NCBI GenBank assembly: GCA_022720335.1
Contig: JAIHVJ010000149.1
Coordinates: 1 to 7,051, forward strand
Length of the DNA: 7,051 nucleotides
DNA from: Collinsella sp.
GTDB lineage: Bacteria; Actinomycetota; Coriobacteriia; Coriobacteriales; Coriobacteriaceae
Direction: 5' to 3'
The notes under the pieces are model-generated. The model saw nothing but the letters and a program-made list of their open reading frames with translations, had not been told where the DNA came from and made no database searches. Each line of letters starts with the position of its first letter. Positions within the stretch are counted from its first letter, which is position 1. Below are positions 1-5,739 of this stretch, one piece after another. A program made the position numbers and the translations under genes.

Positions 1-7
1 CATCATT

Positions 8-12
8 GGAGG
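8..12 (+). promoter_or_regulatory. Ribosome binding site of gdhA
   Basis: A full GGAGG Shine-Dalgarno core lies four bases before the ATG at 17. It fixes the start of the glutamate dehydrogenase gene. The promoter itself lies outside the window. Confidence 0.85.
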
Positions 13-16
13 AAGC

Positions 17-1372
17 ATGAGCTACACGCAGAAAGTTCTCGAAGAGCTCAAGGCCCGCTATCCCGAGCAGCCTGAGTTCATCCAGGCCGCGACCGAGATC
101 CTCGGCACCATTCAGCCGGCGCTCGACGCCCACCCCGAGTACGAGGAGGCCGCCCTGCTTGAGCGCCTCGTCGAGCCCGAGCGCATCGTTATGTTCCGTG
201 TCCCCTGGGTCGACGACCAGGGCAAGGTCCAGGTCAACCGCGGGTACCGCGTCGAGTTCAACTCTGCCATCGGACCCTACAAGGGCGGCCTGCGCTTTAA
301 CCCGACGGTCACCCTGGGCATGCTCAAGTTCCTGGGCCTGGAGCAGATCCTCAAGAACAGCCTGACCACCCTTCCCATGGGCGGCGGCAAGGGCGGCTCC
401 GACTTTGACCCCAAGGGCAAGTCCAACAACGAGATCATGCACTTCTGCCAGTCCTTCATGACCGAGCTCTATCGCCACATTGGCCCCAACACCGACGTTC
501 CTGCCGGCGACCTGGGCGTTGGCGGCCGCGAGGTTGCCTACCTGTTCGGTCAGTACAAGCGTCTGACCAACGAGTGGACCGGCGTCCTTACCGGCAAGGG
601 CCTCTCCTTTGGCGGCTCGCTTGCCCGTACCGAGGCCACCGGTTACGGTCTGGCCTACTTTGTGGACGAGTACCTCAAGAGCCGCGGCGACTCCTTCGAG
701 GGCAAGAACGTCGTCGTTCACGGCTCCGGTAACGTCGCCATCTACGCGGTCCAGAAGGTCTCCCAGCTCGGCGGCAAGGTGCTGGCCTGCTCCGATACCC
801 ATGGCTGGGTCGAGGATCCCGACGGCATCGACTACACCGTGCTCGAGCATGTCTACAACAAGAAGCGCTCCGGCCACGACAAGGGCGTCACGCTCGCCAT
901 GTACGTCGACGAGAAGCCCAATGCCACGTGGCACGAGGGTGACGGCCGCGGCGTGTGGCAGCTGCCCTGCGACATCGCGCTGCCCTGCGCTCGCGAGAAC
1001 ACGCTGCTGCTCGAGGACGCCCAGGCGCTCGTCGCCAACGGCTGCAAGGTGGTCGGCGAGGGCGCGAACATGCCCACGACCATCGAGGCCACGACCTACT
1101 TCCAGGAGAACGGCGTCGCCTTTATGCCCGGTAAGGCTGCCAACGCCGGCGGCGTGCTCGTGTCCGGCCTGGAGATGAGCCAGAACGCCGAGCACCTGTC
1201 CTGGACCTTCGAGGAGGTCGACGGCAAGCTCGAGCAGCTCATGCGCGGCATGTTCCACAACGTGGACGACACCGCCAAGGAGTATGGCCAGGAGGGCAAC
1301 TTCGTCATGGGCGCCAACATCGCCGGCTTCCTGAAGGTCGCCGACGCCATGCTCGCCCAGGGCGTCTGCTAA
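17..1372 (+). CDS. gdhA: Glutamate dehydrogenase, hexameric GDH50 class, probably NADP-dependent
   Basis: Catalyses reversible reductive amination of 2-oxoglutarate with ammonium to L-glutamate in the cytoplasm, linking nitrogen assimilation to the TCA cycle. The 451-aa length matches bacterial hexameric GDHs (about 447-450 aa), and the sequence is close to E. coli GdhA as I recall it. The N-terminal Glu/Leu/Phe/Val dehydrogenase dimerisation domain spans about residues 55-185. The glutamate and 2-oxoglutarate site is intact: K89 (GPYKGG), K113 (ILKNSL), catalytic K125 in LPMGGGKGGSDF, and D165 in DVPAGDLGVGG. The Rossmann domain follows, with GSGNVA at 236-241. EGANMPTT (348-355) and KAANAGGV (373-380) close the active site, with S383 just after. 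The end of the second Rossmann strand (SDTHG, 259-263) resembles the NADP enzyme of E. coli more than the NAD enzyme of Clostridium symbiosum, so NADP preference is an inference. The ATG at 17 has a perfect GGAGG. The gene is transcribed alone, ending in a strong terminator, and its biased codon use suggests high expression. Confidence 0.97.
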   Translation: MSYTQKVLEELKARYPEQPEFIQAATEILGTIQPALDAHPEYEEAALLERLVEPERIVMFRVPWVDDQGKVQVNRGYRVEFNSAIGPYKGGLRFNPTVTLGMLKFLGLEQILKNSLTTLPMGGGKGGSDFDPKGKSNNEIMHFCQSFMTELYRHIGPNTDVPAGDLGVGGREVAYLFGQYKRLTNEWTGVLTGKGLSFGGSLARTEATGYGLAYFVDEYLKSRGDSFEGKNVVVHGSGNVAIYAVQKVSQLGGKVLACSDTHGWVEDPDGIDYTVLEHVYNKKRSGHDKGVTLAMYVDEKPNATWHEGDGRGVWQLPCDIALPCARENTLLLEDAQALVANGCKVVGEGANMPTTIEATTYFQENGVAFMPGKAANAGGVLVSGLEMSQNAEHLSWTFEEVDGKLEQLMRGMFHNVDDTAKEYGQEGNFVMGANIAGFLKVADAMLAQGVC

Positions 1373-1398
1373 ATCTTCGCTTGATATAGCATGTGATG

Positions 1399-1430
1399 AG
1401 GCTCCCAGCTATCCGGCTGGGAGCCTTTTC
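1399..1430 (+). terminator. Intrinsic terminator of gdhA
   Basis: A perfect 10-bp GC-rich stem (1400-1409 with 1416-1425, GGCTCCCAGC and its complement) encloses a six-base loop. It can be extended by an A-T pair at 1399/1426 and is followed directly by TTTTC. It starts 27 bases after the gdhA stop codon. This is a textbook rho-independent terminator that separates gdhA from the hydroxylase operon. Confidence 0.9.
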
Positions 1431-1447
1431 TATCCCGGAGGACTCCT

Positions 1448-1522
1448 CATAACTTGCGGTGATATACGGACTGTTTTGCGTTCCAGAACGACTAATCAGT
1501 CCGTATATCACCGCAAGTTATG
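1448..1522. repeat. Palindromic intergenic element, copy 1 (perfect 26-bp arms)
   Basis: The arms at 1448-1473 and 1497-1522 are perfect reverse complements over 26 bp, separated by 23 bases. The loop holds a further small hairpin, CGTTC-CA-GAACG, at 1479-1490. The arm contains AACTTGCGGTG followed by ATATACGGACTG. No T-tract follows the right arm, and gdhA already has its own terminator just upstream, so this is not a standard terminator. A related copy lies at 5381-5449. A G-rich tail (GGATGGGTGGGTGG, 1522-1535) abuts the right arm, and a similar tail follows the other copy. It may be a REP- or MITE-like dispersed element. No transposase and no clear target-site duplication is visible. Confidence 0.9.
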
Positions 1523-1568
1523 GATGGGTGGGTGGATTTTGTCCTAAAACGGTGTGCGGCCCCTCGTT

Positions 1569-1577
1569 TGGTAAACT
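1569..1577 (+). promoter_or_regulatory. Candidate extended -10 promoter of the hydroxylase operon
   Basis: TGG-TAAACT is an extended -10 arrangement (TGn then a hexamer matching TATAAT at four positions). It lies 24 bases before the ATG at 1602 and 36 before the alternative GTG at 1614. No convincing -35 hexamer lies at normal spacing. It is the best promoter candidate between the gdhA terminator and the operon, but weak. Confidence 0.3.
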
Positions 1578-1601
1578 TAAAAGTACTGGACAAGTGGAGA
1601 G

Positions 1602-2516
1602 ATGGGGGAGAACGTGCTCAAGTTCGGTACCTACGTCCGTGTTGGAAACGCGGCCGAAGCCTATGAGCTCTTACAGAAGAACCGCAACAATAAGATTGTG
1701 GGCGGCGGCATCTGGATGCGCCTGGGTTCGCGTCGCGTGGCGACGGCGATTGACCTTTCGGCCTGCGGACTCGATCAGATCGAGGAGACCGAGACCGAGT
1801 TTCGCATCGGTGCCATGTGCACCCTGCGCCAGCTCGAGCGTCATGCCGGGCTCAACGTGCTTGTCAACAATGTCTTTGAGTTCGCCGTCCATGACATCGT
1901 GGGCGTGCAGCTGCGCAATACCGCCACGGTGGGCGGCAGCATCTACGGCCGCTTTGGCTTCTCGGACGTTCTCTCCGCCTTTCTCGCGCTCGATTCCTAT
2001 GTTGAGCTGACGGGTGCCGGTCGCGTGCCGCTCGCCGAGTTCGTGGACATGGGCTACGTGCGCGACGTGATCGAGCACGTGGTGGTCGTTAAGCACGATT
2101 ACCGCGCAAGCTATGAGGCTGTGCGCAAGGCCGCGACCGACTTCCCCTCGCTCAATGTCACCGCCGCCTGGTGGGACAACAGCTGGCATGTCACCGTGGG
2201 CGCCCGCCCGCTGCGTGCGACCCTGCTGCAGGGCGAGGCATGCGGCCTGGTGAACGAGCGGCCTTCCGAGGACGAGCTGCGCTCCCTGGCCGCGTCCGTG
2301 CGCGCGCTGAGCTACGGCACCAACATGTGGGGCTCGGCCGACTACCGCCGCCGCATCTCGGCCCCGCTTGCCGTGCAGGCCGTGCGCCGCGCCGCCGGCA
2401 TCGAGCTTTCGGCCGCGCTTGCCCGCGAGCTCGAGGGCGTGCAAGTGCCTAAGTTTGCCACGGACGAGTATTCCTGCCGCCGCGTGCCCGGCGTCGATTC
2501 TAGCGAGGTGCGCTAA
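1602..2516 (+). CDS. FAD-binding subunit of a xanthine dehydrogenase-family molybdenum hydroxylase (YgfM-like)
   Basis: The medium (FAD) subunit takes electrons from the iron-sulfur clusters of the partner subunit and passes them to an acceptor such as NAD+. The N-terminal FAD-binding domain of molybdopterin dehydrogenases shows its two hallmark stretches: VGGGIWMRLG (residues 33-42), in the place of the usual AGGTDL loop, and LRNTATVGGS (104-113), followed by the SD...FLALD segment. The C-terminal third (about 195-290) fits the CO dehydrogenase flavoprotein C-terminal domain, ending in a YRRRISAPLAVQAVRRA helix. The 304-aa length is slightly above the usual 260-300. Its order before an XdhD-like gene matches ygfM-xdhD in E. 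coli. The start is uncertain: ATG 1602 has GGAG only two bases upstream, whereas GTG 1614 (four codons on, giving MLKFGTYV) has GGAG three bases upstream and may be the true start. Its stop overlaps the next gene's ATG by one base (TAATG). The substrate cannot be told from this subunit. Confidence 0.88.
   Translation: MGENVLKFGTYVRVGNAAEAYELLQKNRNNKIVGGGIWMRLGSRRVATAIDLSACGLDQIEETETEFRIGAMCTLRQLERHAGLNVLVNNVFEFAVHDIVGVQLRNTATVGGSIYGRFGFSDVLSAFLALDSYVELTGAGRVPLAEFVDMGYVRDVIEHVVVVKHDYRASYEAVRKAATDFPSLNVTAAWWDNSWHVTVGARPLRATLLQGEACGLVNERPSEDELRSLAASVRALSYGTNMWGSADYRRRISAPLAVQAVRRAAGIELSAALARELEGVQVPKFATDEYSCRRVPGVDSSEVR
2505..2510 (+). promoter_or_regulatory. Ribosome binding site and coupling junction for xdhD
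   Basis: GAGGTG lies inside the last codons of the FAD-subunit gene, five bases before ATG 2516. The stop (TAA 2514-2516) and start (ATG 2516-2518) share one base. Termination-reinitiation is therefore likely, which would keep the two subunits in balanced amounts. Confidence 0.75.
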
Positions 2517-5140
2517 TGGCTGCCAAACTCATCGATCTTTCCTTTACGCTCAACGGCCGCAAGGTCAAGGTTCAGATTGCCCCCGACACCATGCTCTTTG
2601 AGCAGTGCGGTTTTTGCGCCCCCGGCCTTATCATGAACGTGCTGGCGCTCGCTCGCGCCGCCAAGGAGGACCCGAGCCTCGTCGCCACGCGCGAGGAGCT
2701 CTCGCGCCAGCTTGCCGGCAACCTCTGCCGCTGCAGCGGCTACGAGAGCCAGCTGCGCGCCATCGTGCGCTTCCTCAACGAGTCCGGCGTGCAGGTGGGC
2801 TTTGAGATGCCCGAGCTGCCGGTCAACGACACCAGCTGCGACGGTGTCTCCTACAAGCAGATCACTCACAAGCAGCCCAAGAAGGACTCGAAGGCCCTGC
2901 TCGAGGGTCGTCCCGTCTACACGGGTGATATGGTGCCCGCCGGCGCGCTCATCGTCAAACTCAAGCGCAGCCCCTATGCCCGTGCCAAGATCCGTTCCAT
3001 CGACACCTCGCGCGCCCTGAAGGTGCCGGGCGTCGTGGGCGTTTACACCTACGAGGACGTGCCCAAGCGCCGCTTTACCATCGCCGGCCAGAGCTATCCG
3101 CAGCCGAGTCCCTACGACCGCCTGATTCTCGAGAACCTTGTGCGCTATCAAAACGAGGAGGTGGCGATTGTCGCTGCCGAGACCGAGGAGGCCGCCGACA
3201 AGGCGCTCAAGCTCATCAAGGTCGACTACGAGGTGCTCGAGCCGCTGCTCGACTTTACCCAGGCACTCGATAACGACATCGTGGTCCACCCCGAGGGCGA
3301 CGTGACCTTTATGTTCCCGCAGGGCGGCGACGTTGCTCGCAACCTGGTGTGCAGCGGTACCAGCGATTATGGCGACCTGGACGAGGCCTTCGCCCAGAGC
3401 GACATCGTCTTTGAGCGCACCTACACCAGCCAGGCCACGCAGACCGCACCCATGGAGACCTTCCGTGCCTTCGCGACGACCGACGCGTTCGGCCGCATCT
3501 CGGTGACCACCTCTACGCAGGTGCCCTTCCACGTGCGCCGTATGGTCGCACAGTCGCTCGATATCCCTCAGTCGCAGGTGCAGGTCATTAAGCCGCGCAT
3601 CGGCGGCGGCTTTGGCTCCAAGCAGACGGGCTGCTGCGAGATCTTCGTGGCGTTTGTTACCCAGCAGACCGGCCGTCCGAGCTATTGCTGCTACACCCGC
3701 GAGGAGACCATCACCGCGGGCAACTCGCGTCACCAGATGCAGATGACCGTCAAGCTGGGCGCCATGAACGACGGCACCATCACGGCCATCGACCTGCATA
3801 CGCTGTCCAACGCCGGCGCGTACGGCGAGCACGCCACCACGACGATTGGCCTCTCGGGCCACAAGAGCCTACCCATCTACAACCATGTGAAGGCGAGCCG
3901 CTTTAGGTGGGACGCCGTCTACACCAACACCAACCGCGGCGGCGCGTATCGTGGCTACGGTGCCACCCAGGGCCAGTTTGCCGTGGAGAGCGCCGTCAAC
4001 GAGCTCGCCGACATGCTGCACATGGACCCTGCCGACCTGCGCCTTAAGAACATGGTGCACGAGGGCGAGATCATGCCGCAGTACTACAACGAGAAGCTCA
4101 ACGCCTGCGCGCTCGACCGTTGCCTGCTGCGCGCGATGGACATGATCGGTTGGCGCGACAAGCCGCTGGCCGTGGACCTGGGCGACCGCGTGCGCGCCCT
4201 GGGCTGCGCGCTCACCATGCAGGGCTCGGGTATCTCCAACGTGGACATCGCCGGCATCGACATGCGCCTGGAAGAGGACGGCTTCATTACCATCGGCACC
4301 GGCGCCACCGATAACGGCATGGGCGTCGATACGATCCTGGCGCAGATTGCCGCCGAGGAGCTGGGCGTGGAGAGCTCGCAGATTGTGGTGCGCGGCGTAG
4401 ACACCGACGTGTCGCCGTTCGATGCCGGCTCGTACGCGAGCTCCGGTACCTACGTGACGGGCCTTGCCGCCAAGAACGCCGCAGCCGAGCTGCGCGAGAA
4501 GATTTGCGCCAAGGCCGCCCAGATGTGGGACGTTGACGCCGCCGACGTGGTCTTTGATGGTCAGTGCGTGCGCCTGTCCGACGAGCGTGCCGCTCGCGAG
4601 CGCGGTCGCTACCTCACGCTGCGCGACTTTGCCAACCTGTGCGTCAAGAACATTGCGGGCGGCGATGCGCTCACCTCGCATGCCTCTGCCTGCCTGCCCG
4701 TTTCGCCTCCGCCGTTTATGGCCGGTATTGCCGAGGTTGAGGTCGACAAGGCCACCGGCAGGGTGACCGTGGTGGATTACGCCGCTGCCGTCGATTGCGG
4801 CACCGTGATTAACGAGGCGCTCGCGCGCGTCCAAGCCGAGGGCGGCATTGCCCAGGGAATCGGTCACGCACTCTACGAGATCGTTGAGCACGACGACCGC
4901 GGCCGCCTGCGCACCGGCAACTTTATGAGCTACAAGTTGCCCACGCGCCTGGATATCGGCAGCATTCGCGTGGCCTTTGAGCCGAGCTACGAGCCGACGG
5001 GTCCGTTTGGCGCCAAGTCGATTGGCGAGGTCGTCATCAACACGCCGCTCGCCGCCGTGGCCTCGGCCGTCGCACACGCCACCGGCCACCAGGTCCGCTC
5101 GCTGCCGATCACGCCGGAGAAAGCACTGCTGGGGGAGTAG
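2516..5140 (+). CDS. xdhD: Molybdopterin-binding catalytic subunit of a xanthine dehydrogenase-family hydroxylase, fused to a shortened iron-sulfur domain (XdhD/YgfN-like)
   Basis: Large subunit of a cytoplasmic molybdenum hydroxylase, probably oxidising a purine or related N-heterocycle. The substrate is not readable from sequence. Residues 1-95 are an iron-sulfur domain with LSFTLNGRKVKV at the N-terminus and the helical [2Fe-2S] site C31-x2-C34 (QCGFCAPG) and C71-x-C73 (GNLCRCSGY). About 70 residues carrying the plant-type CxxxxCxxC...C cluster are missing between DTML and EQCGFC (residues 25-30). From 132 (RPVYTGDM) runs the aldehyde oxidase/XDH hammerhead domain, then the two Moco-binding domains. 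These show STQVPFHVRR, GGGFGSKQ (363-370), GAYRGYG (476-482), a GSYASSGTY segment, and GAKSIGEVV with the likely catalytic Glu at 838. The closest relative I recall is E. coli XdhD (956 aa, same fused architecture). The 82-residue shortfall is mostly the missing cluster. Genes with this architecture occur near selenium-dependent hydroxylase maturation genes, but none is in this window. The ATG is fixed by the TAATG overlap and GAGG. Confidence 0.9.
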   Translation: MAAKLIDLSFTLNGRKVKVQIAPDTMLFEQCGFCAPGLIMNVLALARAAKEDPSLVATREELSRQLAGNLCRCSGYESQLRAIVRFLNESGVQVGFEMPELPVNDTSCDGVSYKQITHKQPKKDSKALLEGRPVYTGDMVPAGALIVKLKRSPYARAKIRSIDTSRALKVPGVVGVYTYEDVPKRRFTIAGQSYPQPSPYDRLILENLVRYQNEEVAIVAAETEEAADKALKLIKVDYEVLEPLLDFTQALDNDIVVHPEGDVTFMFPQGGDVARNLVCSGTSDYGDLDEAFAQSDIVFERTYTSQATQTAPMETFRAFATTDAFGRISVTTSTQVPFHVRRMVAQSLDIPQSQVQVIKPRIGGGFGSKQTGCCEIFVAFVTQQTGRPSYCCYTREETITAGNSRHQMQMTVKLGAMNDGTITAIDLHTLSNAGAYGEHATTTIGLSGHKSLPIYNHVKASRFRWDAVYTNTNRGGAYRGYGATQGQFAVESAVNELADMLHMDPADLRLKNMVHEGEIMPQYYNEKLNACALDRCLLRAMDMIGWRDKPLAVDLGDRVRALGCALTMQGSGISNVDIAGIDMRLEEDGFITIGTGATDNGMGVDTILAQIAAEELGVESSQIVVRGVDTDVSPFDAGSYASSGTYVTGLAAKNAAAELREKICAKAAQMWDVDAADVVFDGQCVRLSDERAARERGRYLTLRDFANLCVKNIAGGDALTSHASACLPVSPPPFMAGIAEVEVDKATGRVTVVDYAAAVDCGTVINEALARVQAEGGIAQGIGHALYEIVEHDDRGRLRTGNFMSYKLPTRLDIGSIRVAFEPSYEPTGPFGAKSIGEVVINTPLAAVASAVAHATGHQVRSLPITPEKALLGE

Positions 5141-5171
5141 ACGAGGCGCCGCCGGCCTTTGGCAAGCCCGG

Positions 5172-5342
5172 GGAAACTGTAGCCCACTTTTCGACCGAAT
5201 TGTGGGCTGCAGTTTCCGGTTGAGGCCCTTGGCGGAAAGTACATCCCGGAATAGGGGCTCAAAACGGGTTGCAGTTTCCGGTTGATGGCTATAGCGGAAG
5301 CCGTATCCCATTCCGCGGCCCCAAACCGGGACACGCTTTCCG
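5172..5342. repeat. Three tandem imperfect hairpin units on a 62-bp period
   Basis: Units begin at 5172, 5234 and 5296, exactly 62 bp apart, each opening with GGAA. Each is a stem of about 46 bp span plus a 16-bp linker. Unit 1 pairs 5172-5187 with 5202-5217 (16 pairs, one G-U), and a small inner stem TTCG/CGAA shares its centre. Unit 2 pairs 5233-5248 with 5265-5280 (13 of 16). Unit 3 pairs 5295-5309 with 5328-5342 (13 of 15, one G-U). Units 1 and 2 share the exact 16-mer TGCAGTTTCCGGTTGA (5208-5223, 5270-5285). Unit 3 has diverged (ACGCTTTCCGG). Unit 1 starts 31 bases after the xdhD stop, so its hairpin might protect or end that transcript, but no T-tract follows. The function is unknown. 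Confidence 0.85.
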
Positions 5343-5380
5343 GCACATGGACAGCACCGCCAGACTGCCGAGTCCCACCG

Positions 5381-5449
5381 AAGTTGCGGTGGAATAGGGA
5401 CTGTTTTGGAGGACTGGAGCCCCAAACAGTCCCTATTCCACCGTAACTT
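5381..5449. repeat. Palindromic intergenic element, copy 2
   Basis: The arms at 5381-5406 and 5424-5449 pair over 26 bp with a single G-U wobble (5386/5444), around a 17-base loop. It is clearly the same family as the element at 1448-1522: the left arms share TTGCGGTG and GGACTGTTTTG at matching offsets, and both right arms end ACTTATG or AGTTATG followed by a G-rich tail. The outermost CATA of copy 1's left arm is not present on the left here. The GC-rich tail ATGGGGCGGCGGGGGA runs at 5455-5470. No T-tract follows, so terminator function is doubtful. Confidence 0.88.
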
Positions 5450-5536
5450 ATGAGATGGGGCGGCGGGGGATCCGATGCGCACTCGTGGTGAGGTCGTGAG
5501 CCTGTAAAAGGTGTGCGTGCGCTTGCCGTTCGTATC

Positions 5537-5545
5537 TGCTATCAT
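5537..5545 (+). promoter_or_regulatory. Extended -10 promoter of tRNA-Leu
   Basis: TGC-TATCAT is an extended -10 element whose hexamer matches TATAAT at five of six positions. Transcription would start near 5552, giving a leader of about 13 bases before the mature tRNA 5' end. The upstream TTGCCG (5523-5528) is too close (11-base spacer) to act as the -35, so the TGn extension probably carries recognition. Confidence 0.55.
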
Positions 5546-5564
5546 TCCTAGTCTGTGCGCTCAT

Positions 5565-5648
5565 GCGGGCGTGGCGGAATTGGTAGACGCGCCAGATTTA
5601 GGTTCTGGTGGGATTCCCGTGAAGGTTCGAGTCCTTTCGCCCGCACCA
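5565..5648 (+). tRNA. tRNA-Leu (anticodon UAG), CCA encoded
   Basis: Full class II cloverleaf. The acceptor stem is GCGGGCG (5565-5571) with CGCCCGC (5638-5644), then discriminator A5645 and CCA at 5646-5648. The D-arm has TTGGTAGACGC. The anticodon stem CCAGA/TCTGG (5592-5596, 5604-5608) encloses the loop TTTAGGT with anticodon TAG at 5599-5601, which reads CUA and by wobble other CUN codons. A long variable arm (GGG-ATT-CCC) is typical of leucine tRNAs. The T-arm carries GGTTCGAGTCC. No sign of integration is seen at its 3' end: trigger factor follows within 91 bases. Confidence 0.97.
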
Positions 5649-5685
5649 ACGCACCTGCGTCGGCTCCCGCCGTCGCGACTCTTTG

Positions 5686-5715
5686 TTGCATAAAGGTACC
5701 AGCACCTCAGATAAG
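5686..5715 (+). promoter_or_regulatory. Possible tig promoter
   Basis: TTGCAT (5686-5691) and GATAAG (5710-5715) are spaced 18 bases apart between the tRNA and trigger factor. Both match consensus only partly (three and four of six). Transcription would start near 5722, giving a leader of about 18 bases that still contains the ribosome binding site. Read-through from the tRNA promoter is an alternative, as no terminator separates them. Confidence 0.3.
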
Positions 5716-5726
5716 CTGGGCAGTAT

Positions 5727-5733
5727 GAGGAGG
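5727..5733 (+). promoter_or_regulatory. Ribosome binding site that decides the tig start
   Basis: GAGGAGG ends six bases before TTG 5740, an ideal spacing, and only three bases before GTG 5737. The upstream in-frame ATG at 5725 overlaps the site itself and so cannot be the main start. This supports initiation at TTG 5740. Confidence 0.75.
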
Positions 5734-5739
5734 AACGTG

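Larger units (their letters stand above)
5141..5564. other. Gene-free, repeat-filled intergenic region between xdhD and tRNA-Leu
   Basis: About 420 bases with no credible coding sequence. It holds three tandem imperfect hairpins (5172-5342), palindrome copy 2 (5381-5449), a G-rich tail (5456-5469) and the tRNA promoter (5537-5545). No conventional terminator with a T-tract follows xdhD. Nothing recognisable lies in 5141-5171, 5343-5380 or 5471-5536. Confidence 0.75.

Noticed and set aside
1437..1444. GGAGGACT before palindrome 1 and again in the loop of palindrome 2 (5408-5415)
   Set aside because: An 8-base match at different positions relative to the elements is expected by chance.
1459..2010. 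Open frame on the + strand running from the palindrome into the FAD-subunit gene
   Set aside because: It overlaps the FAD subunit in another frame, has no motif, and its start lies inside the palindrome arm.
2513..3862. Long open frame on the - strand (449 codons) opposite xdhD
   Set aside because: Shadow of xdhD with repetitive H/L/G/R-rich composition and no domain. The + strand frame shows clear family motifs.
5208..5285. Possible CRISPR-like array (exact 16-mer repeated at a 62-bp interval)
   Set aside because: There are only two exact copies and a diverged third, the repeat is too short, the intervening sequence is itself half of a hairpin, and there are no cas genes.
3869..5545. Long open frame on the - strand (558 codons) opposite xdhD and the repeats
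   Set aside because: The predicted protein is low-complexity, rich in H, R, A and G, and mirrors the codon pattern of xdhD. It spans the hairpin repeats and has no recognisable motif. Antisense open frames are common in GC-rich DNA.
5649..5660. Small hairpin ACGCA-CC-TGCGT after the tRNA as a terminator
   Set aside because: It has a five-pair stem, a two-base loop and no T-tract, so it is too weak to call.
5511..5693. 60-codon open frame on the + strand across tRNA-Leu
   Set aside because: It reads through the complete tRNA gene, so the open frame is incidental.
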